Shown here piece after piece: positions 54,201-64,000 of a DNA stretch of 64,000 bases. A program made the translations under genes and the position numbers. The number at the start of each line of letters is the position of its first letter. Position 1 is the first letter of the stretch. The stretch covers positions 571,001 through 635,000 of the forward strand of contig JBCAMK010000004.1 of assembly GCA_038503065.1 (NCBI GenBank), given 5' to 3'. Below the pieces are notes generated by a model. That model made no database searches. It saw only the letters and a program-made list of their open reading frames with translations, and was not told the origin of the DNA. The stretch is from Paragyromitra xinjiangensis (Eukaryota > Ascomycota > Pezizomycetes > Pezizales > Discinaceae).

Positions 54201-57200
54201 GCATAGTTTCCGGGATAGGTACGCGAGTGACTAACTGTGATTAAAAGAAGTCATGAATGGTGGGAAAAAATTATGGGGCTACTGGTTAAAGATTGGCTAT
54301 GGCGATTTTTGAAACGCCATTAGAGTTATATATCATCCGGATAACATCGTGTAATTTTTGGTGAGGCTGATGGGTAGTCTGATCAACTCAACTAGGTACA
54401 CTAGGCTGTATAAAGAGTGAGGGTTGGAGATGAACTTCGGTGTTTACTTTATCCCATAGGGGTATTTCAGTTGTACTTATCAGATTATCTTGTTCGGGGA
54501 GGAACCCGAATCTTCCCAGTAAGAGTTCTCTACAGCTTTACCTCATTAGACCACACTTCAGACTTTGGCCTGGGTTGATAGTGAAATCCATTGGTCGACT
54601 AACGGTTTTAATCGTAATATCCTGGGACTGAGCTTGTTTAACAAGACTCGCAGGCTCTTATGATTGAAGATGTTCAATTTTCCGTCTTGCTGACGTAAAA
54701 ACGGAGGTGAATCAGCGAATTGCAATATGCCTAGTGCAATTTAAAACGGATTTGCAAGAGATAAACTCGCCAGAATAGCATGAGCCTAGAGTTAGTGAGT
54801 AAGACTAGACTGTAGCGAGTGCCACTGCCGGATGTGGAGTGATATGAATCAGCGTGAGACGAAGGATTCCTATGCGGAAATGCTCGGAGTATGATTTTTC
54901 TATGGATTTCTTTGCTATTAGCCCCACAGAGTCCAATTTCTATAAGAAGTTTCTGAGGGCCCTAGTAAGCTGGGTACAAGCTCGCGAGTGGTGTTTTGCG
55001 CTATAACCATATATTTTTGTAGCAGTACGGAATTCTTAAGTATGGATAAAATTGCCACGTAGCATTCTTCTAGCGTAGGTAAGCTTATATCAGGTTTTTT
55101 TTTGTTGAAGGGTTACTGTATGGTGTTCACTTATGAACCATAGCTAAGGAATCATGAGGGAGAAAGGCTGGAAGGGATCATTGTATTCAGAGAAAAAAAT
55201 ATCACGATCAAGAAATAGTTTGGATATGCTTTTCCGAATAGCCCGCATGTTAATCGAACTCACGTCCTTACAATTAAAGTTCTCCCAAATTTTAAGTACT
55301 TTTAAAGGGACGATACTAGACTGCTCGGCTGTCGCAGTATAGAGAGGCTAATAAGTCTAAGGATTTGCGATCTAAGTACTAAAGTTCTCGCTCTAGCGAA
55401 CACGCCCATGCCATGGAAAGCCACCTAAACAAAAAAAAAATCACTGCATGCACATATATTTTTTAGGGTCCCTTCCCACAATTTACAGTTGCTAAGAAGC
55501 GAGTAGTTGGCCCGGGTGCCCAACTAGCCTGGAAATCTCAATACATTTGAGAAATCTACGGGTTGCGAGTCTGCTTCTCGTTCAACCATTGACAACACCT
55601 AGTTGAGAGCACTTAACCAGGTATGGGTTCTTCCAAGCTGTGATTTCGCCTAATAAATACTGACTGGTAGGGACGAGAGCTGAAAATGCTATCCGGCGAC
55701 AGGTCTCTTAAATATAAAGTCCTACGGCTTCCATTCTAATTGTGATCTAACTTATCATTTCTATGACTGACTTATGTAATCCAACATAAATTTGTTAACC
55801 TAAGGCTGAAATATCAGCAGGTCACCCACCTCCACACTCATCCGAGAGATTGCTATCAACCTACCTGCCTGTATGTAGTTAGTAAAACTAGTCCCTCTAT
55901 CGTAAATCCTTAGGACAAAAGATGGCCCGGTTGGCCTGGAAGCAGGCAACAATCCAGACACTCACCCTTGGGTGGACAAGGTTTGCCTAACAATCCTCAG
56001 TTTGGGCGGTTAGTGGGTATCCTTAACCACTCATACGAAATTAACTTAAAGAGATACCAACGCACCATGCGAGTGAATGCACACATCACCCAAACAACTC
56101 GACACCATTTCCCACAACACCCACAAATCACAACCTCTCACTCGCCACCCAGTACCCAAAGAACCCCAACCAACTCGACAACCCGATGCTTACTACTTCC
56201 CGCACATACTAACACATGTAACGCGCGGCTTACGGAACCATATCTCGCTCAACAGCTACACAGCACCCCGCAAGATAACCTCCCTCTATAACAAGAATAA
56301 ACTATTCACTCCCCTCCCCAGTCCAAATTCGAATGATGTCACCTCCATGATGTCACCTGCAGCCCGTGATAATAATTATAAATTTGTGTCGCTGCAAGTT
56401 CATGCAAATCTCTAACTAAAAATCTAGGACATCCTACATGAGAAAAGAGTGGGTGTACGGAGGGGGAAAAATCAAAATCAAAATCCAACCGTTACCAACA
56501 ACGCATATGTTTCTCGGGATAACCCTTCTAACATGTGAATCAGACACTGTTGTTACCACTGCTATTTGTAAGCGCTGTTGTGCGCCTGAGACGGTACTGC
56601 CCAGCCATGAGCGGTATCGACAGACCAATCATGGGAAGGCTTTCCGCCTTGAGTACCAATCAGAGGTTTCTGGTAAAGACAGTATCATCTGACGTTGTTG
56701 TAAGGTACTGGGCAGTTCCATGATAGCAAATTGCAGTCTAGATTCTCTAAATAGGGATGAGGTTATTTCTAATGCATGACGCTGTTTGGAACAAGGTGTT
56801 TTTTTCCTCTTCTCCTATATTCTGTTGTGTTCGATATCACGATCCAACGGAAGACACACAGAATCGGTAGAGATCAAAAAAAGTTAATTGATCAGCCCAC
56901 TTACAAGGATTTGTGATTGGCTGGATTAGATACGGGATCGGGAATTAATAGATCTTAACGATTATCCGTGAGGTTTGTCGCAGTAGATCCCCAGCCCCTA
57001 AAACCCTGGTACACGTATGGTCTGACGATGAGCGGATCAGATGGCCAACAAACATTGAGAAACGGGAGCAAAGATAGTTGGGTCGATTGCATACGAAGTG
57101 ATTGGGGTAAGGTTCATTGTTCTTACCCTATCCTCTCTATCCCATTCCCACTTATTTCATGGCCCTTGCAATATGATCCTTCACAACTTCATTAGATACC

Positions 57201-57390
57201 TATCTATTTATGTACCAATATCGTTCCGTGCAAATTCAGGGGAATATCCAAAAGAGAAAAGAAAAAGAAAATAAAAAGGTCATAAAAAATGATTTCCGTA
57301 ACTCCCACATTTTTCAGTCCTTGTGTCACCCCACCTTATTTCGTCATACACCTTCCCCTCTCACATCCTATTCCCTCAATCATTCAAGAA
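54201..57390. other. Intergenic region, no supported gene
   Basis: About 3.2 kb of AT-rich DNA. The open frames (for example 55968-56291) are Thr/Pro/His-rich low-complexity readings without splice or domain support. No transposon end was recognised. Confidence 0.45.
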
Positions 57391-59012
57391 TTACTGAAAC
57401 AGCAAACTGGCGGCCATATTTACATCTCCTCCTGTAGCATTCAACGCGGCGACAGCCTCCTGTCTCGAGACACCTAAGCTCTCCAACTGTCCTATCGCCT
57501 CTGCAGAATGTTGAGGTTCTTGTGCCGCTTGTACTGGAGTTGCCTGTTGCTGTTGCTGTTGTGCACTGCTGCCCCCACTCCCACTCCCGCCCCAAGTGGC
57601 TGGCGTGGACTGAATGGACGGCTCTAACAAAGCCCCCGTTCGCCCACCAACCTTTGCCCCACCAGGCCCCTCGACAGTCGGTTCGTTTTCCCTTTCCATC
57701 TCAATATCATTTTTCGGGATCTCACTTTCCCCCAAGAACTGCACGTGCTCATCCTGAATAATCAGGCATCCTTTCTTTAAATCTAGTGTGGCCTGATGGC
57801 GTTTCAACATGTCGAGACCCAGCAAAAGATCCACGTCTTTACCCTCCATGACCGTGAAGGAACAAGCGAGGAACAAATTTCCGATCTTAATCTGTGCAGA
57901 GTGGACACGGCCGAGAATCTTGGCTGTCCCAACTCCGCGGGCGATGCCGGCAAAACGTTGATCCACTAGACGCATGATACCACAGGTCTCAGCACAGGAG
58001 GGGGACATGATGGTTGCTTGAGCTCCAGAATCGACGAAAGCTTTAACTTTAGTGCCATTAACTTCCACGGGAATGTACAGCATTGTCACGCGGCCGAAGG
58101 CTGTAAGTAAGCAGTACATCAGCTATGGAGTTTTGTGGCGAGTAACGAATAAGGCTGAGGACCATACCTTCAGGGTTATGTTCTAGCGCGCTCTGCAGGT
58201 TCTCCATTACCGCCTCTTGTCGGATGAGTTCTTCAATCTTTCTCTGAGCCTCGATATTGAATGGATCATCATTGAGCATTTGCTAGTTAAAAATTGAGTT
58301 AGCAAATACATTTCCTCAGCCTTCATATCTAAAACTCACAATTTCCCGCTGTTTCTGTCTATCCGCTTCGGCCCTTTGTTCCTCCATCATTCGGAAAACC
58401 TCACCAAACCTTTCTGGATCATTCACTGCTGCTGCCAACTCTGGCTGACTTTCCCTAATTTGGGACAACAACCGTGGATCTCCCAAAACCTGTAACCGAA
58501 TCAACTCCGGATCCTGCCCACCGTGGTGTTGTCCCTGTTGCCCTGGTCTTCGTCCATAAGGGCTTCCTCTAGCTGATGAACCTGATGGGGCAGCCGAAGA
58601 TCTTCGTGCAGCTCCTTGCTGCTGCTGCTGCTGCTGGCCAGAACCACTCCCTGGGTTCCGAGAGTGCAGAACAATCAAGTCATCATTGGCAACGCCATAC
58701 TCTTGCAGGGATTTGGATTGCTCGGCGAGAAGACGACCGTTGTGATATAGATGCTGAGTATTTGCAGGTACGGTAGGGAGCTCCGAGGCGATGAGAGCCT
58801 TCAAATCGAGGATGGTGATTTCAGAGGGCACTTCAAGCTGAACAATTTGAGACGTAGAGATGAAGGAGATGGTGAGGCGCCTAGAGGACAGACAATGTTA
58901 GAATTGGGATGAAAGCTAATGGGTGGAGGTACTCAGGAAGCTCCAAAGACCAGAATTCCCAATTTTCGGATAAGTGGGGTAGTGGGGGGGGGGGGGTGGG
59001 GTTCGATTACAT
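57391..59012 (-). CDS. DDI1: DDI1: ubiquitin-like, retroviral-type aspartic protease, UBA shuttle protein
   Basis: Exons: 59012-59011 (AT of the start codon), 58880-58340, 58282-58168, 58100-57391; 455 aa. DDI1 is a proteasome shuttle that binds ubiquitin chains and, in several organisms, cleaves ubiquitinated substrates. Seen in order: a ubiquitin-like domain from [18 protein letters not shown] to LIVLHSR; a Gln-rich linker; a helical domain with [39 protein letters not shown] leading into the protease fold with [12 protein letters not shown] (catalytic Asp 243) and [33 protein letters not shown]; and a C-terminal UBA ([20 protein letters not shown], then [11 protein letters not shown]). No ATG precedes RLTISF in exon 2; a GTAATC donor at 59010 following AAAT creates ATG CGC only after splicing. 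A 13-base poly-C tract lies in that intron on the coding strand. Confidence 0.92.
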
Positions 59013-60488
59013 TTCCGATAAGGCTGGAATTGATCCACTGCTATTTTCGGGAAGCGGTCAGAGCGTGATGAGAGGAGTTTTCCCTATGTCTAGGATGGAT
59101 GGATGAGGATGAGGGGAGGATGGAGATTGACGGGGGGGAGGGGAGAGAAGTGGGAGAGGGGATCCGAGAAGATACGTGTAAGGCAGGATAGAAGTTTCGT
59201 GGCGGGAGACTCTGCGTACTGTACCATTTGTCTATCTGCTATCTGTCACTTGTGGAGTAAGCACTCCCCAAGCCACAGGTGACAGTGTATGTAGAGGAGC
59301 CACCAGAATTCCCACCCCAATCGATCTCCGCCCGCAGGTGGTGACAGCTGCGCCAGGCAAAAAGACAGGCAGATCCCCCGCTTCACCTCGCTTGGTCGCT
59401 TTTCTCACCCTCTCGCAATCGATTACGATATGCACTGCACAGGAAACGCCCTGTAGAATCTGCACACATTCATGCAAGCCAATCCGGGAATCGATTCAAT
59501 CCCTTGGTTATGAATTGCTGCTGCCATTTGTGGGAGTTTATGACCGGTTGCGGCTCTGTGTTGCTTTCTCATCAGGGTCAGTCATCCCCAAGCATCTGCT
59601 GCCAAACCATCGTTGCCATTACTTCAGCTCAGCTTGTTACGCGTCATCGGGCTCCGCCATCATCAAAGGCGACCAGGGTCGGGGGAGTGAGGTGGGAAAG
59701 GAGGCGAATTAATCATCCATCCCGTTCCCACGGAAATGATTCATGTGCGCAAGCCTGCGTTGCGTGCATTAACAACTTAATTCTCCGAGCCTCAGTCGCG
59801 GAGTCATGTGTAGAAGCGACGGCGATTCGTCGTTCTTATGCTCATCCCTCGCAGCTGAATGCCAGCTGAGCCCCAACAAAAAAATAGCACGGTATCGCTT
59901 TCCGTCCCTCTTTCCCACCCGCTCCTCGTCTCATATAGAGTGGATGGAATACTCTAGATGCCAGTGTTCCACGGCTGAGCGCGCGCCGCCGCCGGCCGCC
60001 CGTGACTTCTCCCATACCGGCGTCCAGTGCCCGTACCCGGTCACCCCCTGTTTTCCAGGGCGCTTCCACTCGCTTGTCTTCGCGTGGTTTCTCGCCTAAG
60101 CACTATGGTGAACCAGGCTCACACCCTCCAGCTGAGGTGACAAAGAAAGCTCAAAGCTCGCCCCCCCTAACTTGGCTGCGGGCCCAATATCTTTTGCGGT
60201 CCCGCCGGCTCCCTGGCATAGGCCCGCAATCTAAGACATCATTTCCTCCGATATTAAAACTTGTCTTCAGCCTTTTATCATAGATAAACTCCCCCCCCTC
60301 CTCGAAAACACCTTCACTGCTCATTCCACAGCTTCCAAGTCCCACCTTCGTTTTTTCACCCCAGCAACAATCTCTGCACAAGCTTTAGCACTATAACAAT
60401 CTTAATCCACCACTCTTATAAAAAAAAGCTTCTTCAACCTACAGCCAAGTTTACTACACTTCACATCTCCGACTACAACTCAGCAATC
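59013..60488. other. Shared upstream region of DDI1 and the GNAT gene
   Basis: About 1.5 kb between two divergent genes. The side next to DDI1 is C/T-rich on the coding strand. No gene is supported. Confidence 0.5.
60417..60423 (+). promoter_or_regulatory. TATA-like box of the GNAT gene
   Basis: TATAAAA lies 66-72 bases before the ATG at 60489, followed by a C/T- and A-rich leader ending in cagcaatcATGG. Confidence 0.45.
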
Positions 60489-61189
60489 ATGGTTTTAGAC
60501 CTAGACCTAGACCACAGCGCCACGGAACGCATCTATGTCCGCAGTTTAACAATAAAAGATCTCGACGCCTGCGTCGACCTCGAGAACCAAGCCTTCATCC
60601 CCGAAGAACGATGTTCAAGAAAAGAGGTTCGTCATTTCACATCTCCCCACAGTAATTAAAGTTTGCCCCCTTATGACTCATATCGAGCTAACACACGCAC
60701 TAGTTCAAATATCGTCTTTCCACTTGCCCTGACATCTCCCTCGGCATCTTCGGGGCATCCGCCTTTGATGATGCTTCCAGCGAAGTACTCCTCGGCTACG
60801 CAATCGCCACAAAAACAAATACTCGGTTCATCACAGACGCTTCAATGGCCGCGACACCTTATTCACATTTAGAAAGTGGCACAACGGTTGCTCTACATTC
60901 CTTAGCTATCCTTCCATCATGCCAAAGAATGACGCTAGGAACCACACTACTGGCGGAATTTATCCGTCGCTCAAACAGCAGACCAGCGGAGAGAATAGCA
61001 ATTATTGCACGGGACCGACTAGTGGGGTTCTACCGGCGGTTCGGGTTTAAGGTTTATGGGATTTCAGAAGTCCGCTTTGGTGGTGGAGGGTGGAGGGACT
61101 TGGTGTTGGAGTTTCAAGTACCAGAAGAGAAGGACGTCTACGGGTATGGACCAATAGCACCAATTCGTGTGGGTTTATGGACAGTTTAA
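60489..61189 (+). CDS. GNAT acetyltransferase, polyamine/arylalkylamine type (Paa1/AANAT-like)
   Basis: Two exons, 60489-60626 and 60704-61189 (GAGCTAAC branch, ACTAG acceptor), giving 207 aa. Relatives transfer acetyl from acetyl-CoA to polyamines or arylalkylamines; yeast Paa1 is the best-known fungal member. Seen here: IYVRSLTIKDLDACVDLENQ and AFIPEERCSRKE, which match the N-terminal part of this family; a strand LLGYAIATKT; the core VALHSLAILPSCQRMTLGTT, in which CQRMTLGTTLL occupies the acetyl-CoA pyrophosphate loop (usual form Q/RxxGxG/A); ERIAIIARDRLVGFYRRFGF, the typical end of the fold. In the CoA loop the residue after the second Gly position is Thr. The His pair and Tyr used in vertebrate AANAT cannot be assigned with certainty. 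Substrate unknown. Confidence 0.85.
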
Positions 61190-62446
61190 GATCAACACCG
61201 ATGGTTGGGGATCATAGAGTATAATAGCTAGAGCTAGGTTTTGGGTTTTGGGTACAAGGTAATTTAGATACGGGATCCTGAGTTTTGCACTGGGAGAGGG
61301 ATACTTGTTTTTTCTTTTACGATGAATAATTTTGACATCATGAACAGTCGTTTCGGAGGAATCTCAACTTTTTTTTTCTATTTTTGGGGGGTTTTATTTT
61401 ATTTCCTTATTCTTTTTTATTCTTGACTAGCTGGCTAGTTGAATATGTAACAACAAAAAAAACGACTGTATAATAAGAATTTATAAATATTAATACCATT
61501 ACCATCACCACCAGTTATTTCCACTCGAATTGGACCGGAGGAGCCCATGAACGGGTTGATTCCCTACCGTTGCTAGCGCGGTTGTAGCGTGCGGTCAAGA
61601 AGGTCCAACCACAGTTGCACGCCTTGATCCGTATCTAACCGTAAAGAGCACATGCGTTATTAAATTCGCCTTGGGTTTTTTTGGGTGGCACACCAGTTGA
61701 CTGGGTTGGGATGCCTTTTTTAGTCTCTATATTTGGTATCACACACCTGGATAAACCGATCACATTGGGATAACCGAATTCCAGTACACAGGCACAGCGA
61801 TTTTCCGATCCCCGTATCGCCTATTCTCATGCGTGCCATAAGGCGCACACTTTATGGCGTGGGTTATGGCGGGGTGCGAAGGGGGAGAAAAATGTCTTGG
61901 AGGTTCGGTTGGGCCTGAGGTTTCTTGGAGGATACAAGTGGGACTTGGAGGAATGGTTGAGGGTGGTCGGCGGTGAGCATTTGGGTGACACACGGATGGC
62001 GGCATGAGGGTTGGACTGAACGCTTTTAGGAACTTGAAATCAGTGGGAATGATGACGGCGGCTGAGTCGGGATGGGAATTGGAGAGCAAAAAAGGAAAGT
62101 TGTGAGAGAAGGCGAATAAACAAACTTCTGCACTAGAATCTAAAAGTAGCGATCCCTGAACCAAGATAGCGAGACATCTGAGTGAGGCTCCATAGTGGTG
62201 GTTTCGCGGTTTAGCCCACCGCAAACCCCGATTTAAATGTGAGATCTACTTCACATGTAGATCAATCAGGCAATTGCGCGACTTCGAACTGATCCTGGGA
62301 TAGAACGTGCTTGGTGGAGATGCAAGTGGGGCCTAGATGGCCGTTTGGGAACTGCATAGCCCTCTGAAGGGCTTGGGAGTGCGTACACAGATGACCTGCA
62401 AGGGTTGGCGCGACTCCCCATGTTGGGATTTTATTTCTGCCATATA
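61190..62446. other. Intergenic region, no supported gene
   Basis: About 1.3 kb. The minus-strand open frame at 61760-62224 is Pro/Ser/His-rich and looks like chance. A 7-base-stem hairpin (gatctac...gtagatc) lies at 62243-62263. Confidence 0.45.
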
Positions 62447-62705
62447 CAGTCACTCCCGGCCACTCGACGAAACTGGCCATTTGACGAACAGAGGTTGTCG
62501 CTTAGGAAACTTTTACAACTCTCTCGAATTTTTGCAAAAATTCTAACTACATGATGGCCCAAAATATTGTATAAACAAGACCCATTGCTAACTAGGCCCA
62601 GGCCCCGCTGTTTCCTGACTTGAAGCCTGGGGGCTCATGGTTTTTCGCTTTTTCGCAGCGAGTTTCGTCAAATGCCCAGTTTCGTCGAGTGGCCGGGAGT
62701 GACTG
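62447..62705. mobile_element. MITE with long, near-perfect terminal inverted repeats and TA flanks
   Basis: The left end starts cagtcactcccggccactcg and continues through acgaaactggccatttgacgaa; the right end is its reverse complement with one mismatch over about 42 bases. TA flanks the element on both sides (62445-62446 and 62706-62707), as expected for Tc1/mariner/pogo-type insertion. The element is 259 bases and the 175-base interior is non-coding. The near-perfect ends suggest recent activity. Confidence 0.88.
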
Positions 62706-62707
62706 TA

Positions 62708-64000
62708 CTGAGTTATTTACTGATGTGAGGGGCGATCGTCAAGTCGCATGCCGTAGATGAAACATGGTGAGCGTGGAGAAGCGGCTTCGCTTGGTCTATA
62801 GAGTTTTCGGTGAAATCGAGTGATATCTTGTGATTTTGGATCAGCTGTCAGCGTCAAAAACCCATCTGCATCCATCTTGAATCTGATAACCATAATAAAA
62901 GATCAATGCGCAGGGCCCCACCCACCCACCCACTTGGTAAACCTCGCTTATAAGCTCTGTAGTTCTCGCTTAGTGCGTGTTGAAGTATTCGGAGTGGTCA
63001 TATTCGGAGGGCAAGCCTACCAGGAGCCGACCCACATGCTCGGGACCAGATAGTTCTTTTAGGTAAAGCCCCCTTTGCCCGTAAGAAACGGTTTAGTACG
63101 ATAGCCGCCGGCTTCGGTCCGTTATGCCCGTGTCTACAGCCCTACATGTATGCCCGCATGCTGACTTATGTCCGCAGTAATCTTCAGCACCCCCCACCAT
63201 CGCGGCCATCTCCGAGCAGCGGCTACCTCGTTTGATCAAAAGCTCGAGTGTTATCTGGTGGTTTTTATTGGCAGCGGTTTGTTTTGTTTGGCCATTGCAT
63301 CTTACAAATCTGCATTTGTCATGCTATATTGCTTCAACGATATATCTAAAAGAGGGAGTATCCGCAGCCGAGTGATAAAATGTGACTACACCGCAGCATA
63401 ACAACATGAACAAAGAGGTACGCTTATCACCGAAGGGGAAGATTCCTCGCTGTTAAAGTGAGATAAGCCATTTTGTGAGATTTAGTAACAGTTTTCAGTA
63501 ATGTTGTTGTAATCCCGCTTCCTTGTTGATTTGCCTCTTCCGGAATAAAATTGTCGGAATTTCGGAGACCAGTATCGCCGAAGGACGAATATAGGGCGAT
63601 GGATAGTGGGTGCACAGAATCCTTTATAAGCGGAATAAGCTTGGAAAATGATTATGGAAGTTGAATTGTGGCGAGTGTGACCATAGATTCGGGATATCAA
63701 TCCACTAGCCTTAGGATTAGACAAGTCTCAACAATACGCAACACTTCGGAATTCATAGTCTACATGGGTCACTGTGTGCGGTTAGCGGGCTATTGAGATT
63801 ACTTTAGCAAAGTCATGTGTAAAAAAACGGTACTGTATAACAGGTTTAGATGCGGGTTTCTAGTAGGCTCTCGATGTAGGCTACATGTGGTCTCGCGCCT
63901 AGCCCTATACACAGAAAGCTGCGTGTATGGCACGAGACTGATATAAGCATACAGTTCGATGGTCCCATTTTCACTTACACATAGGATCTATGTCGATCTA
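62708..64000. other. Right edge of the window, no supported gene
   Basis: About 1.3 kb. Open frames are short, overlapping and without domains. A run of CCCA units occurs near 62918-62932. Confidence 0.45.

Noticed and set aside
61760..62224. 154-codon minus-strand open frame
   Set aside because: Pro/Ser/His-rich low-complexity reading with no domain or splice partner.

Overview
This is a window of nuclear DNA from a filamentous ascomycete fungus. The genes are broken by short introns (about 50-130 bases) with GT..AG ends and CTAAC-type branch sites. The gene set is fungal: a DIM-5-like H3K9 methyltransferase, an EED/ESC Polycomb subunit, a CHIP-type U-box ligase, a Gvp36-type BAR protein, RRP8, a Zn2Cys6 regulator, DDI1 and a polyamine-acetyltransferase-like GNAT. 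The RNase H-like orphan and the overall gene style suggest Leotiomycetes (Helotiales); that is inference. Intergenic DNA is long. I found no rRNA, no convincing tRNA, no CRISPR array and no intact transposase. Most gene models below were rebuilt by joining exons by hand; all joined models keep frame and end on a stop.

Layout. 0-7 kb: the 5' part of an unknown gene (-), then a convergent pair, the H3K9 methyltransferase (+) and an RRM protein (-). 7-10.5 kb: three tandem duplicated copies (-) of a gene for a 55-59 aa Cys/His protein, each with one intron at the same place. 10.9-15.6 kb: an RNase H-fold protein that has lost catalytic residues and a C2H2 zinc-finger protein with a 90-aa internal repeat (both -). 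18.3-19.7 kb: EED homologue (+). 20-24 kb: three paralogues of an unrecognised two-part protein family, one + and two -, sharing one intron. 25.9-30.8 kb: CHIP/STUB1-like ligase and BAR protein (-). 31.5-35 kb: weak or decayed coding traces. 35.2-36.7 kb: RRP8 (-). 36.7-44.2 kb: 7.5 kb without a gene I can support. 44.2-54.2 kb: a large Zn2Cys6 factor, an N-terminally extended SDR protein and an F-box-like protein (all +). 57.4-61.2 kb: DDI1 (-) and a GNAT (+), divergently arranged. Two MITE-like elements lie at 52.4 and 62.4 kb.

The conserved genes are mostly housekeeping or chromatin functions and do not form one pathway. CHIP and DDI1 both act in ubiquitin-dependent quality control; the SET protein and EED belong to two different heterochromatin systems. 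The lineage-specific content is in the 7-10.5 kb and 20-24 kb expansions, which are the most likely places for undescribed biology.
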